From an uncultured Acidimicrobiaceae bacterium (GTDB taxonomy: Bacteria > Actinomycetota > Acidimicrobiia > Acidimicrobiales > RAAP-2), in assembly GCA_903894295.1 (NCBI GenBank), contig CAITPI010000054.1, positions 1 to 64,000 on the forward strand: a stretch of 64,000 nt of DNA, given 5' to 3'. A program made the position numbers and the translations under genes. Position 1 is the first letter of the stretch; every line of letters begins with the position of its first letter. Below the pieces are notes generated by a model. It was not told the origin of the DNA and did not search any database. It saw only the letters and a program-made list of their open reading frames with translations. This document shows, one piece after another, positions 31,808-39,993 of the stretch.

Positions 31808-33493
31808 ATGACCGTCGGACTGACTGAGCTTCCCCCGGAAGGCATGCAGCTGGGCGGCGTGGCTCTGGCCGGTGATCCGGACCGGGGCACCCATGCCACC
31901 GAAGGACTCAGTCTCCTGTTCACTTCGGCCGGGGTGACCGTGCAGGGTCCGCAACCCCAGATCGAACGCCTCCTGGTGTGGACCGGTCTGGACTCGGCGA
32001 CGTGCGACGAGCGGACGACGCTCACCGATGGCCGGGATGCGGCAGTGATGCGGTTGACCTCAGGCGGTCAGTCCATCCGGTTCCTGCTGTGGCTGGGCGA
32101 AGTGTCGGAGGGCCAGGTGGCATTTCTGGCCCAGGCCCTCCCGTCCTGGCTCGATCGTTACGGGCGCCGCCCGGAGAGCCCGGAACCGACCGTCGTCCCT
32201 TCGGGCTTCACCGCTGATCCTGCTCCGGCCGTCCATCCTCCCGAACCCGGCCCCGCTGCTCCGGAGGCGGCAGGAGACCCGACACCGGTCCCCCCGCCTC
32301 CGCCCGACGAGCCGGTCGGTGAAGTGCCGACGATGACCCGGGAGGGGAGTGCGGCCGAGAGGGTGCCGGGGAGCGAGGCCGGGAGCACCACCGAGACCTT
32401 GTCAGGAGAGTCCCCGGGTCCGGATCCGATCCTGGCGGCCGCGGCCGCGGCCGTGACTGCTGCGCCGGTCGACCGTCCGGACCAGCGAGAAGGCGAGCGA
32501 CGGAAGAAGGACCGCCGGGCACCGGTTCCGCTGGCCTGGGAGCCACCGCGTGATCCGGTCACGGGGGAACTGCAGTGGGACTCGAAGGCCACCCCGGCGG
32601 GCCGACCACGGGAGTCCCGACGGTCGGCCGATGCGCCAGCGTCATCCGTGGCACCCGTCATCATGGCCGAGCCAACGAAGAAGACCGGCAAAAGGGTCCT
32701 CTGGATCCTTCTGGTGGTCGTGGTGGCCGCCCTGGCGGCGGCGGCCATCTATGTTGCGCTGCGCCACCACAACCAGGCCAGTTCGACGCCGTCCTCCCCC
32801 AATCAGCCCGCTGGCGAGCCGGGGGACACCGCCACAAGCGCACCATCGGCGCTGGCGACGACCACCGCCCGGGCCATCAACCTGCGGCTGTCCGACCTGC
32901 CAACGGGCTGGGTTGTCTTCACCGAGCCGCCACCGCTCCGGCCGCCTGGACTCGGGACCTCCGGGCAGACGGCGGCGCTCGCCACCTTGTCGACCTGCCT
33001 GAACACTTCACCCGCCCTGGCGGCCGGCGTGTTTGCCCAGACGCTTGCCCCCGGTGAGGGCGTCGTCGGGGCATCCCCCAACTTCGTTGCGTCGCCGACG
33101 TCGGGCGTCATCATGCACTCATCCACGGCCGTCTTTGCCACTCCCGCCCAGGCCGACAACTGGGCCGTCATCCTGGCCCGGCCCAACTTTGTCCGGTGCA
33201 TCGGGAACTACGAGTCAACCCTGGTGGCCCGAAGCGTGCCCGGTGGAACCGCAACGGTGGCTCCGGTTGCCTTGCAGGCTCCGGCCGGGACGCGGGCCTT
33301 CGGTTTTCTGACGATGGCTTCGGCGTCCAACGGACAGCACACCGTGGTGGGTCAGGCCTTCCTCTTTGGTGGGAGTATCGAGAGCGAGATCACCACCACG
33401 ACGGGCGGTGCCCCGGTGCCGACCGTGGCGTTTGCCCAGGCCTACCTGGCGCTCGGCAACCGTTTGGCCACGGCGGCCAACGCTCCCAACTAG
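31808..33493 (+). CDS. Single-pass membrane protein with long disordered region and extracytoplasmic domain
   Basis: About 561 residues. Residues 1-125 form a compact cytoplasmic domain (LLFTSAGVTVQGPQPQIERLLVW, then IRFLLWLGEVSEGQ). A Pro/Glu/Ala-rich stretch of about 175 residues follows. One helix (VLWILLVVVVAALAAAAIYVAL, near residue 305) crosses the membrane. The outer domain holds LRLSDLPTGWVVF, STCLNTSPALAAG and FVRCIGNYE, the same element order as the lipoprotein at 23919. The function is unknown; it looks like a sensor or envelope protein. ATG at 31808 has AAGGAG upstream; the track's start is 27 codons too early. It converges on the reductase with a 4-base overlap. Confidence 0.75.
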   Translation: MTVGLTELPPEGMQLGGVALAGDPDRGTHATEGLSLLFTSAGVTVQGPQPQIERLLVWTGLDSATCDERTTLTDGRDAAVMRLTSGGQSIRFLLWLGEVSEGQVAFLAQALPSWLDRYGRRPESPEPTVVPSGFTADPAPAVHPPEPGPAAPEAAGDPTPVPPPPPDEPVGEVPTMTREGSAAERVPGSEAGSTTETLSGESPGPDPILAAAAAAVTAAPVDRPDQREGERRKKDRRAPVPLAWEPPRDPVTGELQWDSKATPAGRPRESRRSADAPASSVAPVIMAEPTKKTGKRVLWILLVVVVAALAAAAIYVALRHHNQASSTPSSPNQPAGEPGDTATSAPSALATTTARAINLRLSDLPTGWVVFTEPPPLRPPGLGTSGQTAALATLSTCLNTSPALAAGVFAQTLAPGEGVVGASPNFVASPTSGVIMHSSTAVFATPAQADNWAVILARPNFVRCIGNYESTLVARSVPGGTATVAPVALQAPAGTRAFGFLTMASASNGQHTVVGQAFLFGGSIESEITTTTGGAPVPTVAFAQAYLALGNRLATAANAPN

Positions 33494-34812
33494 GCGGGTT
33501 CCGGGACGAGTGCGGCCAGGCGCGCCATGGCGCGGTAGGCCGCTTCGGCCGGGCCGATCTCGTCGGGGCGCAACAGGTTGGCCATGATGCGCAGAATCCA
33601 GGACATCAGCGTTTCGGAGTACATGCCGGTTCCCACGCAGATCCGCATGAGGCGGGGATCGCTGATGACCCGGATAAAGGTGCGGGCCACCTCGTAGTAG
33701 AGGCCGTAGGCCTCGTCGAGCCGTTCTTCGTAGCGGCGCAGGGAGGTGGTCCCTCCTCCGTTCAGGGCTTCACCGATGCTGGCGGCGGCCAGGCGACCGG
33801 TCTCCAGGCCGTAAGCAATGCCTTCCCCGTTGAACGGGTTGACCGCGCCACTGGCGTCGCCGGCCACCAGAACGTTGGGGCCGACCCGGGGCCCCACCGA
33901 CAGTCCCATCGGGAGTTTGCCGCCGGTCGGGGCGCCCAGGGCGGTGGCCGGTGAGAGTTCCCACTCCTTGGGTGCCCACGCCACAAAGTGGTCCATCAGG
34001 GTCCCGGTGTTGATGCCCTTCCACCGCTTGTCCGTCGAGAGCAGGCCCACGCCCACGTTCACCCGACCGTCTCCCAGGGGAAAGATCCAGCCGTAGCCGG
34101 GAACGATCTCGCCATCGGCGGTCCGGATGTCCAGATGGGACTCGATGAAAGGTTCCTCGTGGCCGGGCGAGGTGTAGTACCCGCGCAGGGCGAGACCCAT
34201 GGGCTGTTGACGGTTGCGGGAAGCGCCAATCGCGCGGCCGAAGCGCGAGTTGGACCCGTCGGCCACCACGACGTAGCGGGCCCTGATCTCCCGACGTTGT
34301 CCGGTAGCCTTGTCCTTGACCAGGGCACCTCGGCAACCGGCCAGGCCGGACGGGTCGGCGGGACCGTCGTCCAGGATCGGCTCGATGGCTTCGGTGCCCT
34401 GCCAGATCGTGGCGCCAGCCTCGGCTGCCCGTTGGTTGACCAGGCCGTCGAGATCGTGGCGGGTGATGACGTAGCCGTAGTCGGGGAAACCGGGGTGGCT
34501 GGGCCAGGCCAGGTCCATGACCTTGCCGAAGGCATGGGCCCGCAGGCCTCCGTAGCGGTGGGCTCCGGACAGGCTGTCCTCGAGTCCCATGTCGGCGATC
34601 TGACGCACCGACCGGGGGGTGAGGCCATCCCCGCAGGTCTTCTCCCGGGGGAAGACCTTTTTCTCCACGAGGGCGACGTCCCAACCGGCCTCGGCGAGCC
34701 AGTAGGCGCACGAGGAACCGGCCGGTCCTCCTCCGATGACGAGCACATCATGCATCTCGTTGTCAGGTGCGGCTTCGGGGGTCATGACGGTCGGATCGCT
34801 CACGCCGGACAT
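33490..34812 (-). CDS. Geranylgeranyl/menaquinone reductase-like flavoprotein
   Basis: A 440-residue FAD enzyme. The dinucleotide motif is VLVIGGGPAGSSCAYWLAEAG near residue 24, followed by KTCGDGLTPRSV, a GGR-family signature (C-x-x-G), and the second FAD motif VLVAGDASGAVNPFNGEGIAYGLETG near 300. Members reduce isoprenoid chains; the mycobacterial member MenJ reduces menaquinone. In Streptomyces a homologue lies directly before nuoA, as here. A menaquinone role is therefore likely but not shown. Start could be ATG at 34812 or the internal ATG nine codons in. Confidence 0.82.
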   Translation of the reverse strand: MSGVSDPTVMTPEAAPDNEMHDVLVIGGGPAGSSCAYWLAEAGWDVALVEKKVFPREKTCGDGLTPRSVRQIADMGLEDSLSGAHRYGGLRAHAFGKVMDLAWPSHPGFPDYGYVITRHDLDGLVNQRAAEAGATIWQGTEAIEPILDDGPADPSGLAGCRGALVKDKATGQRREIRARYVVVADGSNSRFGRAIGASRNRQQPMGLALRGYYTSPGHEEPFIESHLDIRTADGEIVPGYGWIFPLGDGRVNVGVGLLSTDKRWKGINTGTLMDHFVAWAPKEWELSPATALGAPTGGKLPMGLSVGPRVGPNVLVAGDASGAVNPFNGEGIAYGLETGRLAAASIGEALNGGGTTSLRRYEERLDEAYGLYYEVARTFIRVISDPRLMRICVGTGMYSETLMSWILRIMANLLRPDEIGPAEAAYRAMARLAALVPEPA

Positions 34813-34990
34813 CGTAGGGCGAGGTCTGCCGCGACGTTTCGGGTGGGCCGAACGGGCGTGGTTCCGCCCGGGTCGACGCCGGCGGAGGCGATCGCCCGCG
34901 GGAAGTCATGCCGGGTGACCCTTCCCCCGAGGAGAGTGGTCGCCACCGGAGCGGGACCGACCCGGACCGGCCGGCGACGCCCGGTCGTGC

Positions 34991-35008
34991 TTGTGAACGA
35001 AAGCACCA
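34991..35008. promoter_or_regulatory. Candidate Rex operator before nuoA
   Basis: TTGTGA ACGAAA GCACCA fits the Rex consensus TTGTGAnnnnnnTCACAA: the left half is perfect and the right half matches 4 of 6. It lies 27 bases before the nuoA start and just before a TAAAAAT -10-like box, so bound Rex would block the promoter. The fit is partial; the context (rex in the window, nuo as a known Rex target) raises it. The rest of the 222-base gap shows nothing else. Confidence 0.5.
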
Positions 35009-35034
35009 GCGGGCGTGGTAAAAATGTAGGCACC

Positions 35035-35526
35035 GTGGACGCCTACCTGCCCATCCTGATACTTCTCATTCTCGGGCTCCTTTTTGCTGCACTTTCCTTT
35101 GTGGCGTCGACCTTTCTGGCCCCCAAAAAGAAGCCGACGGCGGCCAAGATTGCTCCTTACGAGTGCGGAATCGTTCCCGAAGTGGAACCCCCGAGCCGTT
35201 TTCCGGTCCGGTTTTATCTGGTGGCCATGATCTTCATCATCTTCGACATCGAAGTCGTGTTTCTCTATCCGTGGGCCGTCATCTTCCGCCAGCTCGGGTC
35301 GTTCGGCCTGGTCGAGGTGGTGGTCTTTGCCGCGGTGGTCTTCGTTGCGTTCCTGTTCCTGATCAGCAACGGGGCATTCAGTTGGGGCCCGGTCGTCCGC
35401 CTGACTCCCGGCGTTCCGGCCCGGACCTCGTCATCCACGATTGCCCGGATTTCCGGTCGTCCCGGTGGGCCGGTGACGGCGGCCGGGGTGCCGGTCTCCA
35501 CGGGAACGCCCGGGCAGGCAGCCTGA
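35035..35526 (+). CDS. nuoA: NADH-quinone oxidoreductase subunit A
   Basis: A 163-residue membrane subunit of complex I with three helices. [44 protein letters not shown] holds the conserved ECG and the DIE loop of the quinone-site region. The C-terminal 40 residues (Ser/Gly/Pro-rich) are an extra tail. The track ORF runs from 33988 across the opposite gene; GTG at 35035 starts at [12 protein letters not shown]. An AT-rich TAAAAAT lies 9 bases upstream, so it is probably near-leaderless. First gene of the operon. Confidence 0.93.
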   Translation: MDAYLPILILLILGLLFAALSFVASTFLAPKKKPTAAKIAPYECGIVPEVEPPSRFPVRFYLVAMIFIIFDIEVVFLYPWAVIFRQLGSFGLVEVVVFAAVVFVAFLFLISNGAFSWGPVVRLTPGVPARTSSSTIARISGRPGGPVTAAGVPVSTGTPGQAA

Positions 35527-35527
35527 G

Positions 35528-36127
35528 ATGGGCCTCGAAGATCTCCAGCACAACTTTCTGACTGGAACCCTCGAGGAGGTCGTCAAGTGGTCGCGGCGGC
35601 ACTCCATGTGGCCGGCCACGTTCGGACTGGCGTGCTGTGCCATCGAGATGATGTCGGCCGGCGCCGCCGACTTCGACCTGGCCCGTTTCGGCATGGAAGT
35701 GTTCCGCGCCTCTCCCCGTCAGGCCGACCTCATGATCGTGGCCGGTCGGGTATCGCAGAAGATGGCTCCGGTGCTCCGTCAGGTCTACGACCAGATGATG
35801 GAGCCCAAGTGGGTGATCTCGATGGGGGTCTGTGCCAGTTCGGGCGGGATGTTCAACAACTACGCCATCGTCCAGGGGGTGGACCAGATCGTCCCGGTCG
35901 ATGTCTACGCGCCGGGCTGTCCGCCCACGCCGGAGACGCTGATCCACGCCATTTTGACCCTGCACGAGAAGGTGCGGACCGGAGAGATCACCCGTCGGCA
36001 CCGTGACGACCGGCGGGAACCGGTCGAGGCCACGCCGGCCTGGACGCCCGAGCAGCCCGATGCGTTGCATGTCGGGACTCCCAAGCGCATTGCCAGCATC
36101 GCCCGAAGCGTCGGTGAGCCCCTGTGA
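35528..36127 (+). CDS. nuoB: NADH-quinone oxidoreductase subunit B
   Basis: A 199-residue subunit that carries cluster N2, the last iron-sulfur centre before quinone. Ligands are visible in [21 protein letters not shown] and [13 protein letters not shown]. The C-terminal 35 residues are variable. ATG one base after the nuoA stop, so coupled. It docks with NuoD in the peripheral arm. Confidence 0.96.
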   Translation: MGLEDLQHNFLTGTLEEVVKWSRRHSMWPATFGLACCAIEMMSAGAADFDLARFGMEVFRASPRQADLMIVAGRVSQKMAPVLRQVYDQMMEPKWVISMGVCASSGGMFNNYAIVQGVDQIVPVDVYAPGCPPTPETLIHAILTLHEKVRTGEITRRHRDDRREPVEATPAWTPEQPDALHVGTPKRIASIARSVGEPL

Positions 36128-36639
36128 CGGCTACGCACAGTGGAGAGTCCACCAGCTCGGTCCCGTCCGGAGGGCATCCGGGGAACCGGCCTGGCCACCC
36201 GGGAGTGCAGATGCTGTTTCCGTCAAGGGGCCAGTATGCCGGGCTGGTCGAGGAGTACCGCCAACAGGGTTTCGAGACGTGTTCGGACCTGTGCGCCGTC
36301 GACTACCTCACCCATCCCGGACGGAACCTTCCCGACGGCGTCAAGGCCGAGCGGTTCGAGATCGTCGTCAATCTCCTCTCTCTAAGCCAGGTTCGACGGG
36401 CCCGCATCCGGGTGCAGGTGCCCGAGTCCGATGCCCATGTGGCGTCGCTCTTCCCCATCTATCCGGGAGTGGAGGCCATGGAGCGGGAGGCCTACGACCT
36501 GATGGGGATCCTGTTCGACGGGCATCCCGACATGACCAGGATTCTGCTTCCCGAGGATTGGGAAGGTCATCCGCTGCGCAAGGACTTCGGGGTGAGCCGG
36601 GTCCTTGTCCAGTTCAAGGGAGCTCCGGGACCGCGATGA
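36124..36639 (+). CDS. nuoC: NADH-quinone oxidoreductase subunit C
   Basis: A 171-residue peripheral subunit. The signature [18 protein letters not shown] then [17 protein letters not shown] is intact near residues 121-158, and [10 protein letters not shown] is the core strand. It is shorter than the often 200 or more residues of actinobacterial NuoC: the N-terminus is a low-complexity Gly/Ser/Pro segment. GTG start overlaps the nuoB stop, and the stop overlaps nuoD (ATGA). Confidence 0.93.
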   Translation: MTATHSGESTSSVPSGGHPGNRPGHPGVQMLFPSRGQYAGLVEEYRQQGFETCSDLCAVDYLTHPGRNLPDGVKAERFEIVVNLLSLSQVRRARIRVQVPESDAHVASLFPIYPGVEAMEREAYDLMGILFDGHPDMTRILLPEDWEGHPLRKDFGVSRVLVQFKGAPGPR

Positions 36640-38009
36640 CCGGTCACCACCCTGATCCCGAGGTCGCCCCGACCGGGAGAACCGGACCCGACGCCCTGGT
36701 TCTCGAGACGTCCGAAAGCCACCAGGGCCTCCAGCCCCGAGAGCAGACGTCGCCCGAGGAGTTGCGCCGGGAGGTCGGAGCGGTTCTTCGTCTGCCCGAA
36801 GGTGTGTCGGTCGACCCCACCAACATCGACGTCGAGCGGTCCGACGACGAAACGATGATCATCAACATGGGTCCCCAGCATCCCTCGACCCATGGCGTAC
36901 TGCGGCTCATGTTCGAACTCGACGGCGAGACGGTCCTGCGGACCAAGCCGGTGATCGGTTACCTCCACACCGGCATGGAGAAGACGGCCGAAGAGCTGAC
37001 CTACGTCCAGGGCTGCACGAACGTGACCCGCATGGACTACCTCTCGCCCCTCCACAACGAACTGGTCTTCTCGTTGGCCACCGAAGCGTTGCTGGGCGTG
37101 GAGATGCCACCCCGGTCCGACTGGATCCGGATGTTGCTCGTGGAGTTGAACCGGGTCTCGTCCCATCTCATGTGGATGGCGACCAACGGCATGGACATTG
37201 GCTCGACGTCCATGATGATCTACGGATTCCGGGAACGCGAGATGGTGCTGGCGTTCTTCGAAAAGACAACCGGGCTCCGCATGAACCACAACTTCATCCG
37301 GCCGGGGGGCACCGCCGCCGACCTGCCTGACGGCTGGGAAGACGACGTCATGGTGATCTGCGACACCATCCTGCCCCGTTGCGACGAATACGACGAGTTG
37401 ATGACCGGCCAACCGATCTTCCGGCGACGGACCGAGGGGGTGGGAGCCATCACCGCCGAAGAGGCCCTCGCCCTCAGTCTCACCGGTCCGATCCTGCGTT
37501 CGACCGGTGTGCCCTGGGATCTCCGGCGGGCCATGCCCTACCTGCGCTACGACGAGGTCGAGTTCGACGTCATCGTCGGGACCTACGGAGACAACTTCGA
37601 CCGCTACTCGGTCCGTCTCAACGAAATCCGGGAATCGATCCGGATCATCCGCCAGATCGTCGAGAAGATGCCGGCCGGGGACTACCGGGTACAGGACCGC
37701 AAGGTCACCCCGCCGCCTCGGGGCCGCATCGACGAGTCGATGGAGGCGCTGATCCATCACTTCAAGACCTTCACCGAAGGATTCCGGGTGCCCTCCGGCG
37801 AGGTCTACGTGGCCACCGAGTCGCCGCGGGGAGAACTCGGCTGCTACCTGGTCTCCGACGGCACCCCCAATCCCTACCGGATGCACATCCGGGGACCGAG
37901 TTTCGTGAACCTCCAGGCCATGCCCCTCATGATGCGGGGCGGACTGCTGGCCGACGCGGTCGCCGTCTGTTCCTCCATCGACCCGGTGATGGGGGAGGTG
38001 GACCGATGA
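36636..38009 (+). CDS. nuoD: NADH-quinone oxidoreductase subunit D
   Basis: A 457-residue subunit that shapes the quinone pocket with NuoB. INMGPQHPSTHGVLRL (near residue 76) holds the quinone-binding His of the loop, GYLHTGMEKTAEE follows, and the C-terminal RMHIRGPSFVNLQAMP is conserved. It has an N-terminal extension of about 70 residues (Glu/Arg-rich). ATG at 36636 overlaps the nuoC stop; the track ORF start at 36003 is inside nuoB/nuoC. Confidence 0.96.
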   Translation: MTGHHPDPEVAPTGRTGPDALVLETSESHQGLQPREQTSPEELRREVGAVLRLPEGVSVDPTNIDVERSDDETMIINMGPQHPSTHGVLRLMFELDGETVLRTKPVIGYLHTGMEKTAEELTYVQGCTNVTRMDYLSPLHNELVFSLATEALLGVEMPPRSDWIRMLLVELNRVSSHLMWMATNGMDIGSTSMMIYGFREREMVLAFFEKTTGLRMNHNFIRPGGTAADLPDGWEDDVMVICDTILPRCDEYDELMTGQPIFRRRTEGVGAITAEEALALSLTGPILRSTGVPWDLRRAMPYLRYDEVEFDVIVGTYGDNFDRYSVRLNEIRESIRIIRQIVEKMPAGDYRVQDRKVTPPPRGRIDESMEALIHHFKTFTEGFRVPSGEVYVATESPRGELGCYLVSDGTPNPYRMHIRGPSFVNLQAMPLMMRGGLLADAVAVCSSIDPVMGEVDR

Positions 38010-38692
38010 GCGCGTCGTCCCCGGTTTCCCTGACCCGCCGTTCCGGCGCCCCGGCGTCGTTCACTCCAACCCACCTGCACCCTGAGGTGCTGGACCGGGC
38101 CCGCAAGTTGATCGCCCTGTATCCCGAGCCCCGTTCGGCCCTTATTCCTCTCTGCCACCTGGCGCAGGGCCAGGACGGTTGGCTTACCCCGGAGGCCATG
38201 ATCGACATCGCCGGTCTGGTGGGTGTGACGCCGTCCGAGGTACTCGGCACGGCGAGTTTCTACGACATGTTCCATCTGGAACCGGTCGGCAAGTACGTGG
38301 TCTCGCTCTGCACCAACATCGCCTGCCTGCTTCGTGGGGCGCTCGAGTTGCTGGAGCACGCCGAAGACTCGCTCGGCGTGAAGTCCGGAGGCACGACCGA
38401 GGACCAACTGATCACCCTGGAGGAGGCCGAGTGCCTGGCCGGTTGTGACCGGGCGCCGTGCGTCCAGGTCAACTCCCGCTATGTCGAGGCCACGACACCC
38501 GAGACGTTTGACCACCTCGTGGCCGATCTGCGGGCGGGACGTCGGAGTGCCGAGATCCCGGCCCACGGCACGCTCATCCGGGTGCAGCGCACCGTGGGCC
38601 TGGCTGCCGACCGGGACGAGATCGCCCGACAGCGGGCGGCCATGGCGGAAGCGGAAGCCCGGCGGGCGGCCACCGACGGGACGGCGTCATGA
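38006..38692 (+). CDS. nuoE: NADH-quinone oxidoreductase subunit E
   Basis: A 228-residue subunit with the N1a [2Fe-2S] cluster. The four cysteines are in CTNIACLLRG and ECLAGCDRAPC. The helical N-terminal half has KLIALYPEPRSALIPLCHLAQ and SFYDMFHLEPVGKY. The C-terminal 50 residues (Arg/Ala/Glu-rich) extend past the family core. ATG overlaps nuoD; the stop overlaps nuoF. Confidence 0.94.
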   Translation: MSASSPVSLTRRSGAPASFTPTHLHPEVLDRARKLIALYPEPRSALIPLCHLAQGQDGWLTPEAMIDIAGLVGVTPSEVLGTASFYDMFHLEPVGKYVVSLCTNIACLLRGALELLEHAEDSLGVKSGGTTEDQLITLEEAECLAGCDRAPCVQVNSRYVEATTPETFDHLVADLRAGRRSAEIPAHGTLIRVQRTVGLAADRDEIARQRAAMAEAEARRAATDGTAS

Positions 38693-39993
38693 CGACGATG
38701 GCCGTGCCCAGAATCGTGTCGGCCCGGGTGCATCACGACGACTCGCACACGCTGGATCGCTATCTGGCCACCCGGGGCTACGAGGGCCTGAAGAAGGCGC
38801 TTGCCATGACCCCGGAAGCAGTCGCCCGCGAAGTGGACGAAGCCAACCTGCTGGGCCGGGGCGGGGCGGGTTTCCCGGCCGGGCGCAAGTGGTCGATGAT
38901 GCGCAAGAATCCCACGACCTACCTGGTCATCAACGGTGATGAAAGCGAGCCGGCGACGTTCAAGGACCACCTTCTGGTCGAGAACGACCCGCACCAGATC
39001 ATCGAAGGGGCCGTGATTGCGGCGTATGCCCTTCAGGTCAGCCAGATCTTCATCTACCTCCGGGGCGAGTTCGCTCTGGGTCTCGAGCGGCTGCAGAGCG
39101 CCCTGAACGAGGCGTACGCCTACGGTGCGGTCGGGCACGACATCTTCTCGTCGGGCTTCTCGATCGACGTCGTTGTGCATCCCGGCGCCGGGGCCTACGT
39201 CTGTGGCGAAGAGACGGCCCTGCTGGAGTCCCTCGAAGGCAAGCGGGGCTTTCCCCGGATCAAGCCGCCGAACTTTCCCGCCGCCGTCGGCATCTACGGC
39301 GAGCCGACCATCGTGAACAACGTGGAGACCCTGTCCAACGTGCCGTGGATCATCCTCAACGGAGGCGCCGCCTTCGCCGCCCTCGGGGAGGGGAGCTCGA
39401 CCGGAACCCGGCTGTTCGCTCTGGCCGGTCGGGTCCGCAATCCCGGTGTCTACGAACTCGAGATGGTGAAGAACACCTTCTCTGACCTGATCAACGACCC
39501 CGCGCTCGGCGGCGGACTGTTCCCCGGCCGGGAGTTGAAGGCCTTCATCCCCGGCGGTGTCTCGGCCCCATGGTTCTTTCCCGAGCATCTCGACCTCCCG
39601 CTGGGTCAGGAGCAGGTCGATGCCGCCGGATCCATGCTCGGCTCGGGTTCGGTTGTGGTGATGGACGACCAGACCTGCGTGGTGCGGGCCTCGTGGCGGA
39701 TCACCCGGTTCTTCCACCGGGAGTCGTGCGGCCAGTGCACGCCTTGTCGCGAAGGCAGTGGCTGGCTGGAGAAGATTCTGGAGCGTATCGAGATCGGTCA
39801 GGGTCGGCGAGAAGACCTCGACCTGCTGCTTGACGCGTGCGACAACATCTCGCCCGGACTCACCTGGCCGCCCCAGCAGACCACCATCTGCGTGTTGGGC
39901 CCCTCGATCCCCTCGTCCATCACCTCGGCCATCTCCCGCTTCCGGGACGACTTCCTCGCCCACATCACCCTGGGGAGGTGTCCGCATGTCTGA
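38689..39993 (+). CDS. nuoF: NADH-quinone oxidoreductase subunit F
   Basis: A 434-residue subunit that binds NADH, FMN and cluster N3. The FMN/NADH site is LLGRGGAGFPAGRKW near residue 60, with GDESEPATFKD nearby, and PPNFPAAVGIYGEPT near 190. The cluster is SCGQCTPCREGSGW near residue 345, with the fourth Cys in TICVLG. It is the electron entry point. ATG start. Confidence 0.96.
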   Translation: MTTMAVPRIVSARVHHDDSHTLDRYLATRGYEGLKKALAMTPEAVAREVDEANLLGRGGAGFPAGRKWSMMRKNPTTYLVINGDESEPATFKDHLLVENDPHQIIEGAVIAAYALQVSQIFIYLRGEFALGLERLQSALNEAYAYGAVGHDIFSSGFSIDVVVHPGAGAYVCGEETALLESLEGKRGFPRIKPPNFPAAVGIYGEPTIVNNVETLSNVPWIILNGGAAFAALGEGSSTGTRLFALAGRVRNPGVYELEMVKNTFSDLINDPALGGGLFPGRELKAFIPGGVSAPWFFPEHLDLPLGQEQVDAAGSMLGSGSVVVMDDQTCVVRASWRITRFFHRESCGQCTPCREGSGWLEKILERIEIGQGRREDLDLLLDACDNISPGLTWPPQQTTICVLGPSIPSSITSAISRFRDDFLAHITLGRCPHV

